Notes: a model not told the origin generated them from the sequence alone. A stretch of DNA of 46,681 nucleotides from Bacillota bacterium (GCA_021324295.1 JAJPJJ010000030.1:1-46681); one strand, 5' to 3'. Positions 17,573 through 26,550 are shown, numbered from the stretch's first letter. Numbers and translations: made by a program.

Positions 17573-18813
17573 GCGTCAGGGCGCCCGGCCTCCGGGGGAC
17601 CCCGCAGGTGCTCGTGGGCATCGCGACCGTCGTCGGCGTCGCGGAGCTGGGCTTCGGCACGGTGGTCCCGCTGCTGCCGCTCTACCTGAAGGAGCGGCTC
17701 GGCGCGAGCGCCACCCTCGTGGGCGTCGTTGTCGCGATGTTCGCCGCGGTCGAGACGGTCTTCAAGACCACCTGGGGCGGCCTCGCGGATCGGATCGGGC
17801 GGCGTCCTGTGATCGTGGGCGGGCTCCTGCTGGCGAGCTGCGCCCCGGTCATCATGGCGGTCCTGCGGGTCCCGGCGCTGTTCATCCCGCTTCGGCTCGT
17901 GGACGGCACCGGCAGCGCCGCCGTGTGGCCCTGCGCGGCCGCCGCGATCGTCGACCGGACCCGGTCGGAGCGCCGTGCCGCGGCGATGGGCACGCTCAAC
18001 ATGTTCTTCCTGGCCGGGCTGGCGCTCGGCCCCACGCTCGGGCTCCTCGTCTCCGGGCGCGTCGGCGAATACCAGGCCGGGTTCTACACGGCGAGTGCGC
18101 TCCTGCTGGCGGCGGCGGGCGTCGCCGCGATCGTCTTCCGGGATCTGCCTGCGCCCCCCGCCGCGATGCCCTCGCGCGCCGGGGCACCGCCGGGCCGGCG
18201 GCGCCCCGGCGCGCTCGTGGCCGATATCCTCGGCACGATCCGGAGATCCCCGTCGCTCCTCGCGATGCTGGCCGTGGGATTCATTCAGATGTTTGGGGTC
18301 TCGCTCCTCGCCCCGATCATCGTCATCTACGCGCACGAGGTCGTGCGGCTCAGCGACCAACTGATCGGCCTCATCTTCCTCGTCTTGGTCCTGGCCGTCG
18401 CGATCGCCTCGGTCCCGGGCGGGCGCCTGGCCGACCGCATCGGCCGGCCGCGGACCGTGGCCTGGGGGATGGTGTTCGCGAGCGCGGGGATGTGGATGCT
18501 GCCCCTCGCCGGGGAGGGCCACATCGCGATCCTCGGCGTGACCGCGCTCCTGCTGGGGGGGAGCTACGCCGTCTCCTCGCCGGCCTGGCTCGCGCTGATG
18601 AGCGAGACGGCGCCGCCGGGCAGCACCGGCCTGGTGATGGGCGCCTCCGAGACGGCGCAGGGAGCCGGCTTCGTCGTTGGCCCGGTGCTGGGCGGGCTGC
18701 TCTATGACCACCTCGGCCCGCGGGCGCCGTTCGTGGGCAGCGCCCTCCTGCTCACGGCCGGCACGGCGCTCGCGGTGCTGACGCTCGGCCGGCGCGACCG
18801 CGGCCCGGCGTAG
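17569..18813 (+). CDS. MFS transporter
   Basis: A 414-residue major facilitator superfamily protein with about 12 predicted membrane helices in two halves. The family motif GGLADRIGRRP follows helix 2, and a second copy, GGRLADRIGRP, appears in the C-terminal half. The central loop (about residues 190-225) is basic and Pro/Arg-rich. It looks like a drug/proton antiporter-type member, but the substrate cannot be inferred. It is coupled to gatD by an ATGA overlap, so it is made with the lipid II amidation enzymes; a role in cell-wall precursor or antibiotic export is speculation. Confidence 0.9.
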   Translation: MSVRAPGLRGTPQVLVGIATVVGVAELGFGTVVPLLPLYLKERLGASATLVGVVVAMFAAVETVFKTTWGGLADRIGRRPVIVGGLLLASCAPVIMAVLRVPALFIPLRLVDGTGSAAVWPCAAAAIVDRTRSERRAAAMGTLNMFFLAGLALGPTLGLLVSGRVGEYQAGFYTASALLLAAAGVAAIVFRDLPAPPAAMPSRAGAPPGRRRPGALVADILGTIRRSPSLLAMLAVGFIQMFGVSLLAPIIVIYAHEVVRLSDQLIGLIFLVLVLAVAIASVPGGRLADRIGRPRTVAWGMVFASAGMWMLPLAGEGHIAILGVTALLLGGSYAVSSPAWLALMSETAPPGSTGLVMGASETAQGAGFVVGPVLGGLLYDHLGPRAPFVGSALLLTAGTALAVLTLGRRDRGPA

Positions 18814-19096
18814 GCGCCGGCCGCGCCCTCGCGGGCCCGTCGCGGCCCGGCCTGGGCCGCCGGGTCCGGGAGCGTCTCCACGTTCGTGCTCGATCGCCCG
18901 ATCGGCAGCCTGGCGGGAGGAATCCTGCAAATCGGTAAGAAGTTGGCGATGACGGGCCGCGGCTTCCGTTGTGACCTCTTCGTCCTCTCATCGCCGCGAC
19001 GCTTGCCTCCCACCGATGGCACCCCGCGTACAGCCCGTCTCTGTAGGGCGCGAGGCGCAGGCATCATCAAATAGCACGAACCCCAGGAGGTGTCCG

Positions 19097-19420
19097 ATGC
19101 CAAAGTACCTCATCAAGGCGTCGTATTCGGCGGACGGGACGAGGGGCCTCGTCAAGGGCGGGGGCGGCAGCGCCCGGCGAGCCGCAGTCCAGCAGATGAT
19201 GCAGGGGCTTGGTGGCAGGCTCGAGGCCTTCTACTACGCGTTCGGAGACGACGATGCGTATGTGATTGTCGACGCGCCGGACAACGTCACCGTGGCCGCT
19301 GTGTCTCTCGCCGTAAACGCGTCCGGGGCGGTCTCCGCGAAGACCGTGGTGCTTCTGACTCCCGAAGAGATCGACGAGGCCACAAGGAAGACCGTGAGCT
19401 ACCGCGCCCCTGGGCAGTAG
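19097..19420 (+). CDS. GYD domain protein
   Basis: A 107-residue single-domain protein of the GYD family (ferredoxin-like fold). It has the opening MPKYLIKASYSADGTRGL and the AFGDDDAYVIVDAPDN segment around residues 50-65. A strong ribosome site AGGAGGTG (19086-19092) precedes the ATG. The family is widespread and of unknown function. The 283 bases before it show no convincing gene. Downstream the DNA is decayed, so it appears monocistronic. Confidence 0.85.
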   Translation: MPKYLIKASYSADGTRGLVKGGGGSARRAAVQQMMQGLGGRLEAFYYAFGDDDAYVIVDAPDNVTVAAVSLAVNASGAVSAKTVVLLTPEEIDEATRKTVSYRAPGQ

Positions 19421-19516
19421 ACCCGAGCGGGGAGCGGCCGCAGGGCCGCTCCCCGGAGGCGCGCGCGATGCGGCGGCTCGTGCGGATCTGTGCGGTCCAG
19501 GGCCGCCGGAGCCTCC

Positions 19517-19680
19517 GTGAAGCGGAGACTCCGAGGAGAGCTGCACTTCCCGTCGATGGAGGGGTTCCAGCAGGCGGCCCGGTTCGAAGGCGCTCAGGAG
19601 GCGATCGCCGACGCCGTGGCTCGACAGGAGGAGCGCCGGTCTTCCTCATCGCCGGCGAGGAGAAGCCCGTTCCCTTCTAG
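19517..19680 (+). pseudogene. Possible frameshifted remnant of an unknown gene
   Basis: From 19517 one frame reads a protein-like stretch (LHFPSMEGFQQAARFEG..., then AIADAVARQEER) to about 19637. The sensible continuation, PVFLIAGEEKPVPF with a stop at 19678-19680, lies in another frame, as if one or two bases were lost near 19635. Both parts have the balanced composition of real protein. I do not recognise the family and no ribosome site is evident. It lies next to the MBL and multicopper-oxidase relics, consistent with a decayed region. Confidence 0.35.
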
Positions 19681-19712
19681 GTACTGCACACCCTCACGGC
19701 GCGCGTGGGCCG

Positions 19713-19820
19713 ATGGCAACCGAGGTCGCCACCGGCATCCATCGCTGCGGCACGCCGCTCGTCAACTGGTACCTCGTGAGCGCCCTGGACGGTGTGACCG
19801 TCGTCGATGCCGGTCTTCCG
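19713..19820 (+). pseudogene. N-terminal fragment of an MBL-fold metallohydrolase
   Basis: About 36 codons from ATG 19713 read like the start of a metallo-beta-lactamase-fold hydrolase, with GIHRCGTPLVNWYLV and VTVVDAGLP. Similarity then stops abruptly. The metal-binding HxHxDH region that should follow is missing, and from about 19797 the opposite strand encodes part of a multicopper oxidase. I read it as a truncated relic joined to unrelated DNA. Confidence 0.6.
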
Positions 19821-19953
19821 ATAGGCCGGCGCTTCACCGTTCGCCTCCGGCACCTGGAAGAAGAGGCCGTGCAGGTGGAACGGATGGTCGAGCGGGGTCG
19901 CATCGATCGATGACATCCCACACCTGGCGCTCGCCCAGGCGCACCGGCTGCCC
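19799..19953 (-). pseudogene. Multicopper oxidase fragment with a 4-base frameshift
   Basis: On the minus strand from about 19953 the frame reads GQPVRLGERQVWDVI, then shifts. The next frame carries DATPLDHPFHLHGLFFQV followed by PEANGEAPAYRK. HPFHLHG is the copper-binding motif of the last cupredoxin domain of multicopper oxidases. A tandem ATCGATCG (19902-19909) explains the break: removing one four-base copy joins the halves into a continuous family sequence. Both ends of the domain are missing. It meets the MBL relic head-on near 19797-19820. Confidence 0.65.
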
Positions 19954-19966
19954 GTGACCTCGTTGC

Positions 19967-19996
19967 TTGACCCTCCCGAGCGGCACTGCCTATACT
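19967..19996 (+). promoter_or_regulatory. Promoter of the DJ-1/PfpI gene
   Basis: TTGACC (19967-19972) and TATACT (19991-19996) are separated by 18 bases on the plus strand. Transcription would begin near 20003, leaving a leader of about 49 bases with GGAGGTG at 20041-20047. Confidence 0.6.
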
Positions 19997-20051
19997 GGCA
20001 TTGGATCTGCTCCTGTTACCCTCGACCCACTACATCCCGCGGAGGTGCGGC

Positions 20052-20594
20052 ATGGAGCTCTCCGGCAAGAAAGTCGCGGTGCTGGCGGAGGACCACTACG
20101 AGAATCTCGAGCTATGGTATCCGGTCCTGCGGCTCCGGGAGGCGGGGGCGCACGTCACGATCGTCGGCCCAAAGGCGGGGGAGAGCTACAAGAGCAAGGA
20201 GGGGTACCCGGCCAAGGCGGACCTCTCGATGGACGACGCCCGCGCCTCGGAGTTCGACGCGGTCATCGTCCCGGGCGGCTATGCGCCGGACCGCATGCGC
20301 CGCCACCCGGCGATGCTGCGGTTGGTCCGGGAGGCGTTCGAGCAGGGGAAGGTGGTGGCCGCGATCTGCCACGCGGCCTGGGTGCCGATCTCGGCCGGGA
20401 TCGTGCGCGGCAAGACGATGACGTGCGTCAGCGCGGTCAAGGACGACGTGATCAACGCCGGCGCGCGCTACGTCGACCAGGAGGTCGTGGTCGACGGGAA
20501 CCTGATCTCGTCGCGGACGCCGCCGGACCTGCCGGCCTTCTGCCGGGAGATCATCAAGGCGCTCGCGGCGGCGAAGGTCGGGGCGCGCGCCTGA
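20052..20594 (+). CDS. DJ-1/PfpI family protein
   Basis: The 180-residue protein belongs to the DJ-1/PfpI (type 1 glutamine amidotransferase-like) superfamily. The nucleophile elbow AAICHAAW carries the conserved cysteine near residue 112, and DAVIVPGGYAPD is the typical strand-turn before it. Members act as protein deglycases, glyoxalases or stress chaperones; which of these applies cannot be told from sequence. The ribosome site GGAGGTG is excellent and the gene has its own promoter. The next gene lies 133 bases on in the same direction and may be co-transcribed. Confidence 0.9.
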   Translation: MELSGKKVAVLAEDHYENLELWYPVLRLREAGAHVTIVGPKAGESYKSKEGYPAKADLSMDDARASEFDAVIVPGGYAPDRMRRHPAMLRLVREAFEQGKVVAAICHAAWVPISAGIVRGKTMTCVSAVKDDVINAGARYVDQEVVVDGNLISSRTPPDLPAFCREIIKALAAAKVGARA

Positions 20595-20727
20595 TGCGCG
20601 CCCGCGGAGCCGTGCGGGACAGGGCCCACCGCGGACGCGGCGTCGGGCGCGGGCCGGTGCTCGGCCGGGCGGCGGTGAGCGCGGGGGAGCGCCGGAGCGG
20701 GCGGATGCGCCGCTCCGGTCCCCCGCG

Positions 20728-21381
20728 ATGATCCTCGAGGGGTTCCCGGTCGGCCCGGTCGGCGCCAACTGCTACATCTTCGGCGACGATGGGACCGGCG
20801 AGGTGTTCGTGATCGATCCGGGCGACGAGCCGGAGCGCATCCTCGAGCGGCTCCGGCAGCTCGGGGCGCGGCCGGTCGCGATCGTCAACACGCACGGCCA
20901 CTTCGATCACGTCCAGGGCGTGGACGCGGTGCGGCGCGCCACCGGCGCGCCGTTCTGGATCCACGAGGCGGAGCGCGAGGTCCTCGAGCAGGGACCGGCG
21001 CGCGCGCAACTCCTGTTTGGGATCTACGTGCCGCCCTCCCCGGTGCCCGACCGGTGGCTGGCGGACGGGGACCGTCTGGAGGTCGGCGGCCTCGCGCTAA
21101 CCGTGAGGCACACGCCGGGGCACAGCCCGGGAGGGGTGTGCCTCCTGGGCGACGGCCTCGCGTTCGTGGGCGACACGCTGTTCGCCGGGAGCATCGGCCG
21201 GACCGACCTCCCGGGCGCCGACCTCGACACGCTGCTCCGGTCGATCGCGCGGGTGCTGCTGCCGCTGCGGGACGATACGGTGTGCTATCCGGGCCACGGG
21301 CCCGAGACGACGATCGGCGAAGAGAAGCGCACCAACCCCTTCATCGCGCCGCTCCTGCGCCGGGGGGAGGAAGGGCCATGA
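20728..21381 (+). CDS. MBL-fold metallohydrolase (glyoxalase II-like)
   Basis: A 217-residue cytoplasmic hydrolase with a complete di-metal site: THGHFDH (the HxHxDH motif), HTPGHSPGG, the bridging Asp in FVGDTLF, and the final His in YPGHGPET. The size and the order of motifs fit the hydroxyacylglutathione hydrolase-like or persulfide dioxygenase-like branch. The short form, without the C-terminal helical domain of true glyoxalase II, is the common type in bacteria that lack glutathione. It overlaps the DoxX gene by four bases. Confidence 0.9.
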   Translation: MILEGFPVGPVGANCYIFGDDGTGEVFVIDPGDEPERILERLRQLGARPVAIVNTHGHFDHVQGVDAVRRATGAPFWIHEAEREVLEQGPARAQLLFGIYVPPSPVPDRWLADGDRLEVGGLALTVRHTPGHSPGGVCLLGDGLAFVGDTLFAGSIGRTDLPGADLDTLLRSIARVLLPLRDDTVCYPGHGPETTIGEEKRTNPFIAPLLRRGEEGP

Positions 21382-21779
21382 TCACCGGCGTCGCTGCGTG
21401 GGGCCCTGTCGCGCTTAGGGTCGGGGCCGGTGTCGTGTTCCTCGTGCACGGCTATCCGAAGCTGTTCGGCCCGCAGCCCGGGCCGAGAGGGTTCGCCCAG
21501 TCTCTCCAGGCCCGCGGGTTCGCCCCGCCGCTCTTCTGGGCGTTCACGGTCGCGATCGCGGAGTTCGTCGGCGGCATCTTCCTGCTCGTGGGGCTCCTGA
21601 CGCGTCTCGTCGCGCTCGTGCTGGCCATCGAGTTCCTGGTGATCATCCTCAAGGTGAAGTGGCCGAAGGGGTTCGGCGGGTGGGAGTACGACTGGACGCT
21701 GCTTGCGATGATGGTGGCGCTGCTGCTGACCGGCCCCGGGCGCTGGGCCCTGGATCACGCCCTGCGTCTGCCGCTGTGA
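21378..21779 (+). CDS. DoxX family membrane protein
   Basis: A 133-residue protein with about four membrane helices and the DoxX signature VFLVHGYPKLFGP near residues 20-32. DoxX relatives are linked to redox balance or thiosulfate/quinone chemistry, but most have no assigned reaction. It starts at ATG 21378 within an ATGA overlap with the MBL hydrolase gene, so the two are coupled. Confidence 0.88.
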   Translation: MITGVAAWGPVALRVGAGVVFLVHGYPKLFGPQPGPRGFAQSLQARGFAPPLFWAFTVAIAEFVGGIFLLVGLLTRLVALVLAIEFLVIILKVKWPKGFGGWEYDWTLLAMMVALLLTGPGRWALDHALRLPL

Positions 21780-21796
21780 CAGCCGGCTAGCGGCAG

Positions 21797-22543
21797 GTGG
21801 CCCCGCCCCGCCTGCTGCTGGTGCACGGCGCCGGGGGGACGTCCCGCGGGTGGGACCCGCAGCGCCTCGCGTTTCCCGGTGCCGTGGCGCCCGATCTGCC
21901 GGGTCATGCCGCGGCGACGGCGGGCGGGGGGACTGCCGCGGGGCGGCCGGGCGCGGCGTACCGCCGCATCGAGGACTACGCGGAGTGGCTGCGGGCGACC
22001 GCGCACGCGCACGGCTGGCTCCCGGCCGTGCTGGCCGGGCATTCGATGGGCGGCGCGATCGCGCTCACCTACGCGCTCTCGTGGCCGGACGATCTCGTCG
22101 GGATCGTGCTGATCGCGACGGGCGCCCGGCTCCGCGTGGCCCCCGAGATCCTGACCGGCATCGCGGCCGACTACCCCGCCGCGGTGGAGACGATCATCGC
22201 GCGGTCCGTCTCCCCATCCGCCGATCCCCGGCTGGTCCGGCGTCTCCGGGAGGCGATGCTCGCGGTCCCGGCGGTCGTGACCGCGGCGGACTTCCAGGCG
22301 TGCGATGCATTCGACATGACGGGGCGGCTCGATGCGGTCCGTGCGCCGGCGCTCATCATCGCGGGCCGGGAGGACCGGATGACCCCCCCGCGGTACGCAG
22401 AGTACCTGCAGGCGCACCTGCCGCGCTCGCGCCTGGTCTGGATCTCCGGCGCCGGGCACATGGTGCACGTGGAGCGCCCGCGCGAGGTGAACGAGGCGAT
22501 CCGCGGGTTCCTCGCCGAGCTCGCCGGGCGGGCACCGCGGTGA
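21797..22543 (+). CDS. Alpha/beta hydrolase
   Basis: The 248-residue protein has the alpha/beta hydrolase fold: oxyanion segment LLLVHGAGGTSRGW at the start, nucleophile elbow GHSMGG, acid in AGREDRMTPP and the catalytic histidine in GAGHMVHVERP. It starts at GTG 21797 with only a weak ribosome site, 17 bases after the DoxX stop, and is probably the last gene of that small operon. The substrate is not predictable; esterase, lactonase or C-C hydrolase are all possible. Confidence 0.88.
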   Translation: MAPPRLLLVHGAGGTSRGWDPQRLAFPGAVAPDLPGHAAATAGGGTAAGRPGAAYRRIEDYAEWLRATAHAHGWLPAVLAGHSMGGAIALTYALSWPDDLVGIVLIATGARLRVAPEILTGIAADYPAAVETIIARSVSPSADPRLVRRLREAMLAVPAVVTAADFQACDAFDMTGRLDAVRAPALIIAGREDRMTPPRYAEYLQAHLPRSRLVWISGAGHMVHVERPREVNEAIRGFLAELAGRAPR

Positions 22544-22686
22544 GTGGACGGCACCCCGCCCCCGCGGCGAGCGTACCGGGATGTGGCGATGGGGATACCT
22601 GGAGGTAGGAGGACGCGAGCCCGGGCTCCGCGAGCCGGCGCCCCGGGTGCTCGCGCAGGCAGCCTGGCACAGAGGGGGGCACACGC

Positions 22687-23220
22687 ATGGGCACAGCCGG
22701 CAAGGCGATCGTCGAGCTGGACGTCGATCAGCTCATCACGGAGCTCACCAAAGACTACCTGGACGAGCTGCTGGCGTTCTACTCGTACTGGATCACGGCC
22801 CAGGTCGCCGAGGGGTTCCACGGCGAGGAGCTCGCGGAGCACTTCGACGAGGAAGCCAAGGACGAGCTCGGGCACGCCCGCAAGCTGGCGGAGCGCATCA
22901 TCGAGCTGGGAGGCAGCCCGGTGGTTCACCCGAAGGACTGGGAGCCCGGCGCGCACGCGCCGTGGACCGCGCCGCGGGTCGACCGGAGCGACGCGGACGG
23001 GATGCTGCAGGACCAGATCAAAGCGGAGCGCGACGCGATCACCGCCTACAACAGGCTGGCCAAGATGACCTTCGGCAAGGACCCGGTGACGTATGCGCTC
23101 GCAAGCGAGCTGCTCGCGGACGAGGTCCGGCACGAGGAGTTCCTGGAGAACCTGCTCGGCCGGAGAGGCCGGGCGCACCTCGAGCCGCGGGAGCACGGGG
23201 AGCGCGAGCGGATACGCTAG
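22687..23220 (+). CDS. Ferritin-like di-iron protein
   Basis: A 177-residue four-helix-bundle protein of the ferritin-like superfamily. Probable iron ligands are an early Glu in the [12 protein letters not shown] helix, ExxH in DELGHA, Glu in [12 protein letters not shown], and ExxH in DEVRHEEF. The spacing suits bacterioferritin/Dps-like proteins, and the C-terminal tail is charged. It may store iron or detoxify peroxide in the cytoplasm. A purine-rich AGAGGGGGG stretch precedes ATG 22687. A 143-base gap with no visible gene separates it from the hydrolase gene. Confidence 0.85.
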   Translation: MGTAGKAIVELDVDQLITELTKDYLDELLAFYSYWITAQVAEGFHGEELAEHFDEEAKDELGHARKLAERIIELGGSPVVHPKDWEPGAHAPWTAPRVDRSDADGMLQDQIKAERDAITAYNRLAKMTFGKDPVTYALASELLADEVRHEEFLENLLGRRGRAHLEPREHGERERIR

Positions 23221-23311
23221 GGCCGCCCCAACGCATCGCATCTCCGCAGCGCTGTGTCGGGGGCCTCGGCGGGCAGGAGCGCGCGCGGCCACCGGGGAAT
23301 ACCCGGCGGGG

Positions 23312-24121
23312 ATGAGCACGGGGCTCGATCTCGCAGCGGTCCGCGACGCGTCTCCGCGCGAGCTGCGCCTGCGGATGCGCTCCGGGGCCTGGCGGGCGCC
23401 GACCGCCGGGCTGGCCCCGGGGTATGCCCAGGCGAACCTGGTCGTCGTGCCCCGCGCGATCGCGTACGATTTCCTGGTCTTCTGCCAGCGCAACCCCAAG
23501 CCGTGCCCTCTCATCGACGTGACCGAACCGGGGAGCCCGGAGCCGTCGCTTGCCGCGCCCGGGGCGGATCTGCGCACCGACCTCCCGCGCTATCGCGTGT
23601 ACCGGCAGGGCAGGCTCGTGGCCGAGGAGGTCGAGATCACCCGGTACTGGCGCGATGACCTCGTCGCCTTCCTCCTCGGGTGCTCCTTCACGTTCGAGGC
23701 GGCGATGCAGCGCGCCGGCCTCCCGGTCCGCCACATCGAGGACGGCCGCAACGTCGCGATGTACGTCACGGCGCTCGCCTGCCGTCCCGCCGGCGCGCTG
23801 CACGGGCCGATGGTCGTCAGCATGCGGCCCGTGCCGGCGCCGGATGTGCCCCGAGCGGTGCTCGTCACGTCGCGGTACCCCCGCGCGCACGGGGCGCCGG
23901 TCCACGTGGGCGACCCGGCGGCGATCGGCGTGCGTGACCTGAGCCGTCCGGATTTCGGCGATCCTCCCCGGATCGCGCCCGGAGACGTGCCCGTGTTCTG
24001 GGCATGCGGCGTGACCCCGCAGGCAGTGGGGATGGCCGCCGGCGTGGAGCTGATGATCACGCACGCGCCGGGACACATGTTCATCACCGATCTGCGGGAC
24101 GAGGACCTGGCAGCCGGCTGA
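23312..24121 (+). CDS. DUF1445 / YcsI-type putative hydro-lyase (D-glutamate cyclase family)
   Basis: The 269-residue product matches DUF1445 along its full length. Marks are [20 protein letters not shown] at the start, [31 protein letters not shown], and [11 protein letters not shown] followed by [13 protein letters not shown] near the end. The family includes Bacillus YcsI and the C-terminal domain of mammalian D-glutamate cyclase, which makes 5-oxo-D-proline. Conserved cysteines are present. It precedes an ABC importer and 5-oxoprolinase/hydantoinase-family subunits, which fits a role in D-glutamate/5-oxoproline metabolism; that role is an inference. Confidence 0.88.
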   Translation: MSTGLDLAAVRDASPRELRLRMRSGAWRAPTAGLAPGYAQANLVVVPRAIAYDFLVFCQRNPKPCPLIDVTEPGSPEPSLAAPGADLRTDLPRYRVYRQGRLVAEEVEITRYWRDDLVAFLLGCSFTFEAAMQRAGLPVRHIEDGRNVAMYVTALACRPAGALHGPMVVSMRPVPAPDVPRAVLVTSRYPRAHGAPVHVGDPAAIGVRDLSRPDFGDPPRIAPGDVPVFWACGVTPQAVGMAAGVELMITHAPGHMFITDLRDEDLAAG

Positions 24122-24318
24122 TCCGTGTCGCCGCCGGCACGCGGGCAGGCTCGAACCGCCCGCCGGCATCGGTCCGTACCAGAGAACGGAGGCGGCCGCG
24201 GCGCTCCCGCTCCGGCGGGAGGCCCGGGGATCGCACCGGTCCCGGGCGGGGGACGATCCCGCGCCCTGGATCGCGCGCGGCGGGCGCGGTCGGAAGACTG
24301 GGGGGGAGGGGGTCAGCG

Positions 24319-25602
24319 ATGCGGCAGCGCGTAAAGCGACGGGAGCTTCTCAAGCTGACCGGCGGCGCAGCGGCGCTCGCCGCCGCAGGGTGGCGCGCCG
24401 GCCCGGCGGGGGCCCAGGCGGAGGAGATCAAGATCGGCGCGCTCTATCCGCTCTCGGGCTCGCTCGCGCGCATCGGCGCGGACATGAAGAAGGCCGTCGA
24501 CATGGCCGCCGAGATCGTCAACACCGCGCGCCCGGACCTCGCGCCGCTTGTGCTCGCGGCCACCGCGGGACTGCCCCGCCTCGGCGGGCGGAAGATCCGC
24601 CTCGTCTGGGCGGACGCGAAGGACCCGGCGACCGCGCGGGCGGAGGCGGAGCGGCTCATCGATCAGGAGAAGGTCGTAGCCCTGATGGGCTGCTATGCGA
24701 GCGCGATCACGGCCACCGCTAGCCTGGCCGCGGAGACCCGGGGGATCCCCTTCCTGAACCCCGAGTCCTCCTCGCCCACCCTCACCGAGCGCGGCTTCAA
24801 GTGGTTCTTCCGCACCGGCCCGCACGATCGGACCTTCACCGAGATGTTCTACCGGATGTTCGCCGACCTCAAGAAGAAAGGCCGGCGCATCGCGAAGTTC
24901 GCGATCCTCTCCGAGAACACGGAGTTCGGGGCCACGGCGGCCAAGGTGGAGGAGGAGCTGGGCAAGCAGCAAGGGTACCAGATGGTCGCGCGCGAGATGT
25001 ACACCTCGCCGCCCGCGAGCCTCGACGCCGAGCTGACGCGCATCCGGGCCGCTGCCCCGGATGTGCTCATCGCCAACGGCTACCTGATCGACGCCGTGAC
25101 GACGATCAAGACGCTAAAGACGATGGGCTACGCCCCGCCCGGGATCGTCGTGCAGGACTCCGGGTACGTCGTGCCCGACTACCTGAAGGAGACGGGGAAG
25201 GACGGGTACTACGTGATCAGCCGGGCGTCGTGGGCGCTCGGCCTCGGTGTCCGCAAGCCGCTCGTCCGGAAGGTCAACGAGCTGTACCGCAGCCGGTACA
25301 ACGAGGACATGGACGAGACGAACGCCCGGAGCTTCACCGGGTTGCTCGTGCTGGCCAACGCGATCAACCTGGGCGGCGGGACGAGCCCGACGCAGATCCT
25401 CCAGGGGCTCCTGCGCACCGATATCCCCGGCTCGGAGACGATCATGCCGTGGCAGGGGATCAAGTTCGACAAGAACGGCCAGAACGTGCACGCGAGCGGG
25501 GTCATGGTGCAGATCCTCGACGGCAAGTACAAAGTCGTCTGGCCGTTCGATCTCGCGGAGACGCCGATCGTCTGGCCGGCGCCGCCCTGGAACAAGCGCT
25601 GA
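24319..25602 (+). CDS. Liv-type ABC transporter substrate-binding protein (Tat signal)
   Basis: The 427-residue protein is a type I periplasmic-binding-protein-like receptor of the branched-chain amino acid/amide class. A twin-arginine signal (KRRELLKLTGG) and hydrophobic stretch at residues 6-33 predict export in folded form. The mature part begins EEIKIGALYPLSGSLA and contains the usual MGCYASAITAT ligand-loop region. It heads a Liv-type importer operon (permease, permease-ATPase fusion, ATPase) followed by hydantoinase-family genes, so its ligand may be an amide, hydantoin or 5-oxoproline rather than leucine. A G-rich GGGGGAGGGGG lies before ATG 24319. The preceding 197 bases show no gene. 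Confidence 0.93.
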   Translation: MRQRVKRRELLKLTGGAAALAAAGWRAGPAGAQAEEIKIGALYPLSGSLARIGADMKKAVDMAAEIVNTARPDLAPLVLAATAGLPRLGGRKIRLVWADAKDPATARAEAERLIDQEKVVALMGCYASAITATASLAAETRGIPFLNPESSSPTLTERGFKWFFRTGPHDRTFTEMFYRMFADLKKKGRRIAKFAILSENTEFGATAAKVEEELGKQQGYQMVAREMYTSPPASLDAELTRIRAAAPDVLIANGYLIDAVTTIKTLKTMGYAPPGIVVQDSGYVVPDYLKETGKDGYYVISRASWALGLGVRKPLVRKVNELYRSRYNEDMDETNARSFTGLLVLANAINLGGGTSPTQILQGLLRTDIPGSETIMPWQGIKFDKNGQNVHASGVMVQILDGKYKVVWPFDLAETPIVWPAPPWNKR

Positions 25603-25683
25603 CCGGGCCGCCGGCCTCGGCGGGGCGGCGGCGTGGCCTGCGAGGCCGCCCACCGGCCCGGCCGGCCTCCGCGGAGGCGCCCC

Positions 25684-26550
25684 ATGGAGCTTCTCCTCAC
25701 CGCCTCGGTGGACGGCCTCGTCATGGGCCTCGTCTACGCCCTGGTGTCTTTGGGGCTGGGCCTGATCTGGGGCGTCATGGACGTGATCAACTTCGCCCAC
25801 GCCGAGTACATGATGCTGGCGATGTACGCGACGTATTTCGCCGGGCGGTGGCTGCACCTCGACCCGCTCGGCGCGCTGCCGGTCGTCGTGGCGCTCGCGT
25901 TCGGGGCCGGAGTCGCGACGTACGTGGTGCTGATCCGCCGCATCGCGGGGGCGCCGGCGGTCACGCAGATCTTCGCGACGTTCGGCCTGCTGTTCTTCCT
26001 CCGCTACCTCGCGTTCGCGGTGTTCGGCCCGAACTTCCGGGGGATCTCCTGGCCGCTGGCGAGCGGCGCCATCGTGCTGGCAGGCGTGCCGGTCAGCGCG
26101 GCCAAGGCGATCGCCGGAGCGGCGGCCGTCGTCACCTTCGCGGTCCTCCACGTCTTCCTGCAGTACACGAAGGCCGGGAAGGCCCTGCAGGCGACGGCCC
26201 AGAGCCCCACCGCGGCGCTCGCGCTCGGGATCGAGGTGGAGCGGATGTACGCGCTGGCGTGGGGGCTGAGCATCGCCACCGCGGCGGTCGGCGGCGTCTT
26301 CCTCCTGCCCTTCTACCAGGTCAGCCCGACCGTGGGAGATGCGTTCCTCCTGATCACCTTCGCGAGCGTGGTGCTGGGCGGGTTCGGCAGCCTCTGGGGG
26401 CCGCTCGTGGGAGGCGTCGCGATCGGCTTGATCGAGGGCGTCGCCGGCACGATGCTCGCGCCGACGTTCAAGCTGCTCTTCGTGTTTGCGGTGTTTCTCC
26501 TCGTGCTCTTCATCCGGCCGGTCGGGATCCTCGGCGGGCAGCAGACGTGA
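25684..26550 (+). CDS. livH: Branched-chain amino acid/amide ABC permease, LivH type
   Basis: A 288-residue inner-membrane permease with about eight helices and the LivH hallmarks GLVMGLVYALVSLGLGL, VINFAHAEYMMLAMYA at the N-terminus and VLGGFGSLWGPLVGG near residue 240. It pairs with the LivM part of the next gene to form the channel. It starts 81 bases after the binding-protein gene, and its TGA overlaps the next ATG by one base. Confidence 0.93.
   Translation: MELLLTASVDGLVMGLVYALVSLGLGLIWGVMDVINFAHAEYMMLAMYATYFAGRWLHLDPLGALPVVVALAFGAGVATYVVLIRRIAGAPAVTQIFATFGLLFFLRYLAFAVFGPNFRGISWPLASGAIVLAGVPVSAAKAIAGAAAVVTFAVLHVFLQYTKAGKALQATAQSPTAALALGIEVERMYALAWGLSIATAAVGGVFLLPFYQVSPTVGDAFLLITFASVVLGGFGSLWGPLVGGVAIGLIEGVAGTMLAPTFKLLFVFAVFLLVLFIRPVGILGGQQT

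Noticed and set aside
18886-19074. A 62-codon plus-strand frame before the GYD gene
   Set aside because: It starts at GTG without a ribosome site and becomes Arg/Pro-rich; no family resemblance.
24004-24318. Upstream extension of the substrate-binding-protein frame
   Set aside because: The extension is Arg/Gly-rich, overlaps the DUF1445 gene and would bury the Tat signal peptide inside the protein.
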